From an uncultured Hyphomonadaceae bacterium (GTDB lineage: Bacteria > Pseudomonadota > Alphaproteobacteria > Caulobacterales > Hyphomonadaceae), in NCBI GenBank assembly GCA_938049795.1, contig CALLCD010000103.1, forward strand, positions 1-5,211: a DNA stretch of 5,211 bases, written 5' to 3'. Below the pieces are notes generated by a model that worked only from the letters and a program-made list of their open reading frames with translations, was not told the DNA's origin and made no database searches. Of the stretch, positions 1 through 5,211 are shown piece by piece. Made by a program: the position numbers and the translations under genes. How positions within the stretch are numbered: position 1 is the first letter of the stretch; the number at the start of each line of letters is the position of its first letter.

Positions 1-393
1 GGGATTGCCCGTTATCGCGTTGTGGCGGCCGAAGACGGCGTGATCTCCAATATTGGCCGCTATACGGTGACGCTGCGGTCTGGCCCTCGGATCTATCGCT
101 ATCTGCATATGAATATGCGGGCGCTGCAGGTTTCGCTGGGCGACACGATTTCGGCGGGGCAGCATATTGGCTATGTCTCGAAAGATTTTGGCGGGACGCC
201 GACGACGTTCCATCTGCATTTCGAGATCAAGGTCAACACGCCCGAAGGCGGCTGGGAATTTGTGCCGCCTTATACGTCGCTGGTGGAATCCTATGCGCGG
301 CGCGAGCAAGGCCCAGGCGAGGAAATCCCGCGCAATGTGGGGGTGGCCTCTGCCGGACCGCCGATCCCTGAAGGCTTTATCATTACTGAATAA
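1..393 (+). CDS. M23-family (LytM/lysostaphin-type) zinc metallopeptidase, C-terminal part, 5' end outside window
   Basis: The frame is open from base 1 and ends at TAA 391-393, giving 130 visible codons; the true start is upstream. Visible codon 36 is the His of a Tyr-Leu-His motif (bases 106-108), and codons 71-73 are His-Leu-His followed by Phe-Glu (bases 211-225). In the M23 family the first His assists catalysis, and the HxH pair supplies a catalytic His and a zinc ligand. The remaining zinc ligands (H and D of HxxxD) would lie before the window. The stretch 'VSLGDTISAGQHIGYV' is the usual beta-strand signature (GDxVxxGQxIGxV) between them. Family members usually cut peptide crosslinks in peptidoglycan and are exported, but the signal peptide would be off-window. 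The roughly 50 residues after the HxH are Pro/Gly-rich with no domain I recognise. A GTG at 22 is in frame but sits inside the domain, so it is not the start. A degenerate LytM factor cannot be excluded without the N-terminal ligands. Confidence 0.87.
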   Translation, partial: GIARYRVVAAEDGVISNIGRYTVTLRSGPRIYRYLHMNMRALQVSLGDTISAGQHIGYVSKDFGGTPTTFHLHFEIKVNTPEGGWEFVPPYTSLVESYARREQGPGEEIPRNVGVASAGPPIPEGFIITE

Positions 394-436
394 GCGGTTG
401 CGGCTTTGCACTGCGCGCATGAAAGACTGAACCCTT

Positions 437-1021
437 ATGGGACAGATAGATGTCAGCTATTTCGAGGCGCGCGGGTTTGATGCGACCGGCCCCGCTCTGA
501 TCGTTCCCAAGCGGCATGGCGATGCGCGGGGGTATTTCTGCGAGACGTGGAATGCGGCCGATTGGCGGGCTGCGGGATTGGCGGAGCTGGACTGGACGCA
601 GGACAATGAAGCGCGCTCTGGTAAAGCTGGCACGGTGCGCGGGCTGCATTTTCAAGCGCCCCCATTTGCGCAGGCGAAACTGGTTCGGGCGGCGCTTGGC
701 GAGATCTATGATGTGGCTGTGGACATTCGCAAAGGCTCGCCGAGTTTTGGTAAATATGTCGGAGTGACGCTGAGCGCGGCGCGGGGGGAGCAGCTTTTTG
801 TGCCGGCGGGGTTTGCGCATGGGTATCAGACGCTCTCGGATGATGTTCTGGTTAGCTATAAATGTGACGGGACGTATCATCCGGATGCGGAAGGATCTGT
901 CTTGTGGTCTGATGCAGATATTGGGATAGGTTGGCCGCTTAGCGAAGTGCACCTGTCGGAGAAGGATCGGGTGGCGCAGCTTTTGTCGGCGCAGATAAGC
1001 CCGTTTGAGTACAGGATATGA
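437..1021 (+). CDS. rfbC: dTDP-4-dehydrorhamnose 3,5-epimerase (RmlC/RfbC)
   Basis: This 194-residue cupin protein is of normal length for the family. It epimerises C3 and C5 of dTDP-4-keto-6-deoxy-D-glucose, the third step of dTDP-L-rhamnose synthesis in the cytoplasm. Visible family motifs are DARGYFCE (29-36), TVRGLHFQ (66-73), AKLVR (80-84), YDVAVDIRKGSP (91-102), FVPAGFAHGYQ (121-131) and the Trp-Ser-Asp/GWP/LSEKD C-terminal block. By alignment from memory with the Salmonella enzyme, H71 and D177 form the catalytic dyad, K81 binds substrate and Y141 is the catalytic Tyr, so the active site looks complete. The ATG at 437 is the only sensible start; an in-frame ATG at 419 runs into TGA after three codons. 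The ribosome-binding site is poor (GAAAGACTGAACCCTT before the ATG). The gene begins 43 bp after the peptidase, and its TGA overlaps the rfbD start (ATGA, 1018-1021). No promoter is evident in the 43-bp gap, so transcription probably comes from upstream. Confidence 0.96.
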   Translation: MGQIDVSYFEARGFDATGPALIVPKRHGDARGYFCETWNAADWRAAGLAELDWTQDNEARSGKAGTVRGLHFQAPPFAQAKLVRAALGEIYDVAVDIRKGSPSFGKYVGVTLSAARGEQLFVPAGFAHGYQTLSDDVLVSYKCDGTYHPDAEGSVLWSDADIGIGWPLSEVHLSEKDRVAQLLSAQISPFEYRI

Positions 1022-1899
1022 CGTATAAGGGTATTCTTGTTGCAGGCGGGAGAGGTAAGCTCGGCTCGGCGCTTGGGCGGCTTGGGGCGAATGCTCTGGG
1101 GCGGGAGGCGCTCGATGTGCTCTCCATGCAGAGTATTTCCTCTGCCCTCGACAAGCATGCGCCGAAGCTTGTGATCAACTGCACCGCCTATACCGATGTT
1201 GACCGGGCCGAGAGCGATGCCGAGGCCGTATTTGCCCTCAATGTCGGTGGCGCGCAGCGTTTGGCAGAACTGTGTGCCGAGCGGCACATTCCGCTGATCC
1301 ATATTTCGACCGATTGCGTGTTTGGTGATGGGTCGCCTGATATGCCGGTTACAGAGGATGCGCCGATGGCACCGCTCTCCGTTTACGGACAATCGAAACG
1401 TGATAGCGAGGTCGCGGCTCTGGAGGCTGGCGGACGGGTGTGTATTGGGCGCGTTTCCTGGCTGTTTGATCATGGTCCGCAGAGTTTTATCGGCAAGATG
1501 CTCGCCATTGCGCAGGGGCGCGAGACGATGCAAATTGTTGATGATGCTTATGGTCGACCGACCGAGGTGGGCGCGCTGGCGGAGAGGCTTCTCAAGCTTG
1601 CGGAGTTGATGGCCGGAGGTCGGGACGTGCCGTCCATTTTGCATTTTGGGCCGCCCGAGCCGGTCAACAGGTTTGAGTGGGCTGAGGCGGTCTTTGCGGC
1701 AAGTGCTGCGCGCGGCGGACCTGCGCCGGTTCTGTCGCCTTGCTCATCGGACACCTTCAACGAGGTTGCACGGAGGCCACGCGGACTTGTGCTTGATACG
1801 CAGCTTGCTGACGATTTGCTTGGCCCCTTCCCTGACTGGCGGCCGTCAAGTGACGCGGCGGTGGCGCAGCTTGTGCGGAGCATGGCAGGGCCGACATGA
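1018..1899 (+). CDS. rfbD: dTDP-4-dehydrorhamnose reductase (RmlD/RfbD)
   Basis: This 293-residue extended short-chain dehydrogenase catalyses the last step of dTDP-L-rhamnose synthesis, the NAD(P)H-dependent reduction of dTDP-4-keto-L-rhamnose. The N-terminal Rossmann motif is VAGGRGKLG (8-16), a slightly modified GxxGxxG. The family block NCTAYTDVDRAE spans 54-65. The catalytic elements are STDCVFG (97-103, with T98) and YGQSK (Y123, K127). GRPT (179-182) corresponds to the substrate-side G-x-P-T motif. Length is normal for the family. The ATG at 1018 overlaps the TGA of rfbC, and the TGA of this gene (1897-1899) overlaps the next ATG at 1896, so the gene is translationally coupled on both sides. 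No Shine-Dalgarno at a useful distance is obvious before 1018, which fits dependence on coupling. A close SDR relative acting on another nucleotide sugar is possible, but the adjacent rfbC makes RmlD the clear choice. Confidence 0.95.
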   Translation: MTYKGILVAGGRGKLGSALGRLGANALGREALDVLSMQSISSALDKHAPKLVINCTAYTDVDRAESDAEAVFALNVGGAQRLAELCAERHIPLIHISTDCVFGDGSPDMPVTEDAPMAPLSVYGQSKRDSEVAALEAGGRVCIGRVSWLFDHGPQSFIGKMLAIAQGRETMQIVDDAYGRPTEVGALAERLLKLAELMAGGRDVPSILHFGPPEPVNRFEWAEAVFAASAARGGPAPVLSPCSSDTFNEVARRPRGLVLDTQLADDLLGPFPDWRPSSDAAVAQLVRSMAGPT

Positions 1900-2927
1900 G
1901 CGCGCCATCACGGCCGTGGGCCAGCATCATTATTGTGAACTATAATGGCGGCAAATACCTCCAGCCTGCGCTTGATGCGGTTGCGGGGCAGACGGACCAA
2001 GATTTTGAGCTTATTCTTGTTGATAATGCGTCCACGGATGGATCGGCGGATGGGTTGCTGACCGACCATATTCAGAACTTCAAGTTCATGCCGCTCGATG
2101 AGAATACCGGATTTGCGCGGGGCAATAATCTTGCCGCTGCCGAAGCGCGGGGCGACTGGGTGATCCTGCTTAATCCGGATACGGAGGCTGGCGCAGATTG
2201 GCTGGCCGAGTTCCGCGCCGCGACACAGGATCATCCTGAAGCGGCGATGTTTGCGGGCGCGACGATTGATATGACCGAGCACGATAAGATGGACGGGGCT
2301 GGCGACTGTTATCTGGTGGCCGGACTGCCGTGGCGCGGCGGGTATCAGAGATCTGTTTCGGAACTACCAAAGGCGGGCACTTGTTTTAGTCCTTGCGGGG
2401 CGTCGGCGATGTTTCGGCGCGATGTGTTTCTGGAGACGGGCGGGTTTGACGAGCGGTATTTTTGTTATTGCGAGGATGTTGATCTGGGGTTCAGGCTTCG
2501 GCTCGAGGGGCAAATTTGCGTGTTTTGGCCGAAAGCTATGGCATATCATTTTGGCAGTGCGTCAAGCGGGGTGGCGAGCCCGTTTGCCGTGCGGCATGGG
2601 ACGCGCAACCGGCTTTGGACTTTTGTCAAAAACATGCCGCCGCTGGCGCTGATGGCGCTCTTGCCTTTGCATCTCTTGTTGACTTTTGTTCTGGTGTTGC
2701 GGTCGATCCCGCAGGGGCGGGCCGGGCCGACGCTTGGCGGTTTGGCGGACGGAGTGGCTGGTCTTGGGGCGATCTGGCGGTCGCGCAAAGCCATTCATGC
2801 GCGCAGGCGTCTGTCCTCGTTCCAGATCCTCAAGGCGATGACGTGGAACCCGCTGACGGCTTTTACGCGGCGGGTTGATGTCCGGCCATTTGATCCGCCA
2901 TCTGAGAAAAATCGAGACCCATCCTAG
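1896..2927 (+). CDS. Family 2 glycosyltransferase, probable rhamnosyltransferase (WbbL/COG1216 type)
   Basis: This 343-residue GT-A fold glycosyltransferase begins with the GT2 signature SIIIVNYNGGKYL (10-22). It then shows VDNASTDGS (42-50), ENTGFARGNN (69-78), the metal-binding LLNPDT (91-96, in place of DxD) and GGFDERYF...EDVDLGFR (182-200), where E193/D194 supply the usual acidic catalytic pair. A hydrophobic stretch at about 250-268 (LALMALLPLHLLLTFVLVL) suggests membrane association; the basic tail after it would be cytoplasmic. WbbL-type enzymes transfer rhamnose from dTDP-rhamnose onto lipid-linked glycans at the inner face of the inner membrane. Direct coupling to rfbC-rfbD supports rhamnose as donor, but donor and acceptor are inference. 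AGGG (1887-1890) is a usable ribosome-binding site five bases before the ATG, which overlaps the rfbD stop. Cys residues C190 and C192 flank Tyr in the FCYCED segment, where aromatic or aliphatic residues are more usual. The TAG at 2925-2927 is shared with the convergent gene. Confidence 0.92.
   Translation: MSAPSRPWASIIIVNYNGGKYLQPALDAVAGQTDQDFELILVDNASTDGSADGLLTDHIQNFKFMPLDENTGFARGNNLAAAEARGDWVILLNPDTEAGADWLAEFRAATQDHPEAAMFAGATIDMTEHDKMDGAGDCYLVAGLPWRGGYQRSVSELPKAGTCFSPCGASAMFRRDVFLETGGFDERYFCYCEDVDLGFRLRLEGQICVFWPKAMAYHFGSASSGVASPFAVRHGTRNRLWTFVKNMPPLALMALLPLHLLLTFVLVLRSIPQGRAGPTLGGLADGVAGLGAIWRSRKAIHARRRLSSFQILKAMTWNPLTAFTRRVDVRPFDPPSEKNRDPS
2924..2927. other. Shared palindromic stop (CTAG) of two convergent genes
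   Basis: The plus-strand glycosyltransferase ends with TAG at 2925-2927. The minus-strand alcohol dehydrogenase ends with TAG read from 2926 to 2924. Both stops lie in one CTAG palindrome, so the coding regions overlap by four bases with no intergenic space. I see no GC-rich hairpin followed by a T-run on either strand around the junction, so any transcription end must lie inside the opposing gene or be factor-dependent. Confidence 0.9.
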
Positions 2928-4057
2928 CCAAGCGCTGTGGTGTAGATCCGCTCATAGTCGGCTTGGGTCAGCTCTTTCGCATTGCCTCTATGGGCGAGGT
3001 CGGCGAGCGCATATTCGACAATGCCGTCTCCGTCGGACGCTTCGAGCCCCATTGCCGCCAGGTTTTCGGGGATGCCGATTTCGCTATTGAGCTTGGCAAT
3101 GGCGTCGCCGAGATTGGCGTCAGGCTGCAGCCCCAACGCATAGCGCAGGCGCTCATATTTGGCGTCGGCTGCGCCTTCATTCTCGCGCAATAGATGCGGC
3201 AGGAAGACAGCGTTCAGCGTGCCATGATGGAGTTTTTTCTCGTGCAGGCGTCCGGCGGCATGCGAGAGCGCGTGGACGCTGCCAAGGCCTTTGACGAAAG
3301 CAAGCGCGCCTTCATAGCTCGCCATCATCATGTTCCAGCGGGCTTCGGGGTCCGAGCCATCGGCTACGGCGCGCTTGAGCCAGCCATCGCGCAAGGCGCG
3401 CGAGGCCCCTTCATAGCCGACCCCTTCTGCGGGCGGATTGATCGCAGGGGTCAAGACAGCTTCGATACAATGGGTGACCGCGTCCATGCCGGTTGCCGCG
3501 GTGAGGTGGGCGGGTAGGCCGAGCGTGAGATCGGGATCGCAAATGGCGACGGCGGGAATAAGGTTTGGCGAGACGAAGGTTTCCTTGCGGCCATTTTCCA
3601 TGATCAGGATTGCGCCGACGGAGACTTCCGAGCCTGTGCCAGATGTGGTGGGGATGGCGATCAGGGGCGGAATTTTGCCGATAAGGCGCGCGCCGCCGAC
3701 AAGCCCTGCATAGGTCTCACAAGCGCCGTCATGGCTGGCGAGCAGACCGATCATTTTGGCATTGTCCATCGAGGAGCCGCCGCCAAGGGCGATGATGCCA
3801 TCCGCGCCGCTGTCCTTGTAGAGCGCTGCGCCTTGTACCGCTTGGGTCTCGGTCGGGTTGGGGACGGTTTCGTCGAAGATGTGGGCCGGGTCGGTCTCAA
3901 GCGCGCCGAGCAGTTTGTCGAGCAGGCCCGCCGCCTTGATGCCCTGATCGGTGACAATGAACGGCCGGGCCACCCCCTGCCCTTTGAGCGTCTTTGCCAA
4001 TTGGCCGATGGCGCCATGCTCGAAAATACATTGGTTGAGGTAATTCATGACCGGCAT
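2924..4057 (-). CDS. Iron-dependent (group III) alcohol dehydrogenase, 4-hydroxybutyrate dehydrogenase-like
   Basis: This 377-residue protein has the usual length for the NAD(P)-dependent, iron-activated dehydrogenases. The N-terminal half binds the nucleotide: GGGSSMDNAK (92-101), then IPTTSGTGSEV (135-145). The C-terminal helical domain carries the metal ligands, probably D192 and H196 in TGMDAVTHCIEA, H262 in GSVHALSH, and H278 in LHHG, so the metal site looks complete. The overall pattern, including MNYL near the start, FDETVPNPTE (61-70), CDPDLTLGLP (173-182) and HHGTLNAV, recalls from memory the 4-hydroxybutyrate dehydrogenase (Gbd) of Cupriavidus. The substrate here is not proven; a generic alcohol/aldehyde or semialdehyde reductase is equally possible. 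The protein is probably cytoplasmic. The start at 4057 has GGGAG seven bases upstream (4069-4065). An internal ATG at 4048 (Met4) is an alternative start, with no close ribosome site of its own but overlapping the stop of a small upstream frame. The gene is divergent from the nitrilase and convergent with the glycosyltransferase. Confidence 0.93.
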   Translation of the reverse strand: MPVMNYLNQCIFEHGAIGQLAKTLKGQGVARPFIVTDQGIKAAGLLDKLLGALETDPAHIFDETVPNPTETQAVQGAALYKDSGADGIIALGGGSSMDNAKMIGLLASHDGACETYAGLVGGARLIGKIPPLIAIPTTSGTGSEVSVGAILIMENGRKETFVSPNLIPAVAICDPDLTLGLPAHLTAATGMDAVTHCIEAVLTPAINPPAEGVGYEGASRALRDGWLKRAVADGSDPEARWNMMMASYEGALAFVKGLGSVHALSHAAGRLHEKKLHHGTLNAVFLPHLLRENEGAADAKYERLRYALGLQPDANLGDAIAKLNSEIGIPENLAAMGLEASDGDGIVEYALADLAHRGNAKELTQADYERIYTTALG

Positions 4058-4107
4058 GGCAGCGCTCCCGAGGAATTTGATTGTGGTTTATCGTCAATAT
4101 GGGTCAT
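4045..4107 (-). CDS. Possible 20-residue leader peptide upstream of the alcohol dehydrogenase
   Basis: On the minus strand, a consensus AAGGAG (4121-4116) is followed after eight bases by ATG (4107-4105). The frame runs 20 codons (MTHIDDKPQSNSS... to ...PCRS) to TGA at 4047-4045. That TGA overlaps ATG 4048-4046, which is Met4 of the alcohol dehydrogenase frame, forming an ATGA junction. The small frame also runs across the upstream ATG at 4057. It is the best Shine-Dalgarno/start pairing in the window. The peptide has no motif, run of one amino acid or membrane segment that I recognise. It could be a translated leader coupling translation into the dehydrogenase, or the arrangement could be chance. 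Nothing here proves translation. Confidence 0.25.
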   Translation of the reverse strand: MTHIDDKPQSNSSGALPCRS

Positions 4108-4162
4108 AAATATCGCTCCTTATCAACCGCTCCCTTTAGGGAAACGCGAAAGCAAATCCGAT
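4058..4162. promoter_or_regulatory. Divergent control region between alcohol dehydrogenase and nitrilase
   Basis: These 105 bp separate two divergent starts and should hold both promoters. The central part (about 4071-4125) is clearly more AT-rich than the flanking genes. On the plus strand, TTGTGG (4081-4086) and CATAAA (4105-4110), 18 bp apart, are a weak -35/-10 candidate for the nitrilase. On the minus strand, TTGATA (4126-4121) resembles a -35 box, but it abuts the AAGGAG site and lacks a good -10 at 17 bp (CCCATA). Two direct copies of CGCTCC begin 14 bp apart (4114-4119 and 4128-4133). A near-palindrome TCCCT-TT-AGGGA lies at 4131-4142, about 20 bp before the nitrilase ATG. Either could bind a regulator, but these are short and may be chance. 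I see no riboswitch or terminator. Confidence 0.45.
4065..4069 (-). promoter_or_regulatory. Ribosome-binding site of the alcohol dehydrogenase (start at 4057)
   Basis: GGGAG on the minus strand (4069-4065) lies seven bases before ATG 4057. This spacing is near ideal and is the reason for preferring 4057 over the in-frame ATG at 4048. It lies inside the small leader frame, so ribosomes on that frame would pass over it. Confidence 0.5.
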
Positions 4163-5089
4163 ATGACCTTACGCACTGTCAGTGCCGTTCAGGCGGCCCC
4201 CGTCCTGTTTGACCAGCCGGCGACGCTGGAGCGGTTTGCACACTGGCTGTCCGAAGCCAAGGCGGCGGGGGCGGATCTGGTAGTGTTTCCGGAGACGTTT
4301 CTGGGCGGTTACCCTAAGGGCGTGGACTTTGGCGCGCGGGTCGGGTCTCGCAATGCGGAAGGGCGCGAACTGTTCCGGCTATATTACGAAAATGCGTTTG
4401 CGCGCGATGGCGAGGCGTTTGGTCACGTGCGCGCGCTGGTCAAGGAAGCGGGCATCAATGCGGTGATCGGCCTTGTCGAGCCGGTTGGCGATACGCTCCA
4501 TTGCGCGGCGGCGACGCTGGACCGGAGCGGCGAGATTGTCGGCTGGCGGCGTAAGCTGCAACCGACGGCGATGGAGCGCATCATTTGGGGCATGGGCGAT
4601 GGCGCGACGCTGGACGTGGCGCAAACCGATATGGGTCGCGTTTCAGCCTGTATCTGCTGGGAGAATTATATGACGCTGTTGCGCGCGCACATGTTTGCCC
4701 AGCGCACGCAGATTTATACGGCGCCAACCGTGGACGACCGGAAAGTCTGGGTGCCGAGCATGCAGATGATTGCGCTTGAGGGGCGGTGTTTTGTTGTGTC
4801 TGCGTGCCAGTATATGACGCGGGCGGATGTGGCCGAGGGCGTCGATTATGATGCGCTACAGGGCAATGGGCCGGAGACGGTGCTGATCAATGGCGGCAGC
4901 GTGATTGTGTCTCCGATGGGCGAGATACTGGCGGAGCCGGTCTATGGGGACAGTCGGCTTGTGACGGCTGAAATTGATATGGATGACATACCGCGCGGCA
5001 AATTTGATATGGATGGGGCGGGACATTATGCGCGGCCGGATATTTTTGCGCTGACGGTGGATAAAACGCCGAGGCTGATTGCAGATTAA
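4163..5089 (+). CDS. Nitrilase (carbon-nitrogen hydrolase superfamily, branch 1)
   Basis: This 308-residue protein has the full Glu-Lys-Cys catalytic set of nitrilases, which hydrolyse R-CN to R-COOH and ammonia. E44 lies in FPETFLGGYPKG (42-53), K131 in RRKLQPTAMERIIWGMGDG (129-147) and C165 in CICWENYM (163-170). E138 (MER) matches the second conserved Glu. The WGxGDG and CWEN motifs point to true nitrilase rather than amidase, N-carbamoylase or NAD synthetase branches; a cyanide hydratase-like activity is less likely but not excluded. The substrate is unknown. The protein ends soon after the conserved GHYARPDIF motif, so it lacks the long tail of many characterised nitrilases (about 330-360 residues) that helps filament assembly. 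The start is ATG 4163: the open frame runs back to 3731 but only antisense to the dehydrogenase, and family homology begins at about this Met. The ribosome-binding site is weak; AGGGA (4138-4142) is too far away at 20 bases. No signal peptide is seen, so it is cytoplasmic. Confidence 0.93.
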   Translation: MTLRTVSAVQAAPVLFDQPATLERFAHWLSEAKAAGADLVVFPETFLGGYPKGVDFGARVGSRNAEGRELFRLYYENAFARDGEAFGHVRALVKEAGINAVIGLVEPVGDTLHCAAATLDRSGEIVGWRRKLQPTAMERIIWGMGDGATLDVAQTDMGRVSACICWENYMTLLRAHMFAQRTQIYTAPTVDDRKVWVPSMQMIALEGRCFVVSACQYMTRADVAEGVDYDALQGNGPETVLINGGSVIVSPMGEILAEPVYGDSRLVTAEIDMDDIPRGKFDMDGAGHYARPDIFALTVDKTPRLIAD

Positions 5090-5102
5090 GAGGGCGTGCC
5101 GC

Positions 5103-5195
5103 ATGGACTCCCAAATCGACTTCAGACTGGCCCAGCGCGCCTTTTACAACCGCGTTGACCGACTTCCCCTTGTGCGCGCGGATCAGGCCCTCTAA
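5103..5195 (+). CDS. Doubtful 30-residue open reading frame after the nitrilase
   Basis: ATG 5103 to TAA 5193-5195 encodes 30 residues (MDSQIDFRLAQRAFYN... ending ...RADQAL), 13 bp after the nitrilase stop. AAGAGGG (5088-5094), partly inside the nitrilase stop codon, sits eight bases before the ATG and could serve as a ribosome-binding site. Most third positions are G or C, as in real genes here, but another frame on the minus strand (5210 leftward) also stays open with similar codon use, so this is weak support. I do not recognise the product. It could be a genuine small protein, a remnant of a larger gene, or chance. Nothing else is evident in 5090-5211, including no clear nitrilase terminator. 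Confidence 0.2.
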   Translation: MDSQIDFRLAQRAFYNRVDRLPLVRADQAL

Positions 5196-5211
5196 GTATC
5201 GCTGCGCATTG

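Noticed and set aside
22..24. GTG as the start of the first gene.
   Set aside because: The same frame is open to base 1 and the GTG sits inside the M23 domain, so the gene is simply cut by the window edge.
1322..1609. Plus-strand alternate-frame open stretch inside rfbD, and similar ones at 2516-2878 and 3194-3713.
   Set aside because: They overlap strongly supported genes in another frame or strand and have compositions typical of out-of-frame translation.
383..1644. Two long minus-strand open frames (189 and 255 codons) opposite rfbC and rfbD.
   Set aside because: They are antisense shadows of genes with clear catalytic motifs, have no recognisable domain and are basic, low-complexity translations typical of high-GC opposite strands.
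4131..4142. TCCCT-TT-AGGGA considered as a terminator hairpin.
   Set aside because: The stem is only five pairs with a two-base centre and no following T-run on either strand; it was kept only as a weak possible operator.
3731..4162. A long in-frame N-terminal extension of the nitrilase, open back to an ATG at 3731 (452 codons in total).
   Set aside because: Most of it is antisense to the well-supported alcohol dehydrogenase, it shows no nitrilase-family residues, and family homology starts at about the ATG at 4163.
5128..5155. GGCCCAGCGCGCC followed by TTTT after the nitrilase considered as an intrinsic terminator.
   Set aside because: The GC-rich segment does not fold into a stable hairpin with a sensible loop; only about three pairs form next to the T-run.

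Overview
The window is bacterial DNA of fairly high GC (about 60% by eye). It holds five closely packed protein genes and no RNA gene, mobile element, long repeat or CRISPR array that I can see. Protein style and tight packing suggest an alphaproteobacterium, possibly of the Hyphomonas/Rhodobacterales type. That placement is an inference from gene style, with no marker gene to support it.

Positions 1-2927 (plus strand) look like part of a cell-envelope polysaccharide cluster. The end of an M23-type zinc metallopeptidase comes first (its start lies before the window). It is followed by rfbC and rfbD, the last two enzymes of dTDP-L-rhamnose synthesis, and by a family 2 glycosyltransferase of the rhamnosyltransferase type. 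rfbC, rfbD and the glycosyltransferase are joined by ATGA overlaps, where each stop codon overlaps the next start, so they are almost certainly one translationally coupled unit. The obvious reading is that RfbC and RfbD make dTDP-L-rhamnose and the glycosyltransferase uses it or a related sugar nucleotide. rfbA and rfbB are not in the window.

Positions 2924-5089 form a separate module. An iron-dependent (group III) alcohol dehydrogenase, resembling the 4-hydroxybutyrate dehydrogenase branch, lies on the minus strand and converges on the glycosyltransferase. The two genes share a palindromic CTAG in which each strand reads its TAG stop. The dehydrogenase is divergent from a nitrilase with an intact Glu-Lys-Cys catalytic set, across a 105-bp intergenic region that must hold both control regions. 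That region also contains the best ribosome-binding site of the window. It precedes a 20-codon reading frame whose stop overlaps the second possible start of the dehydrogenase, a possible leader peptide or coupling device.

The last 122 bases (5090-5211) contain only a doubtful 30-codon frame. I found no convincing new system. The points most worth a second look are the leader frame, the shared CTAG stop and the dehydrogenase/nitrilase pairing.
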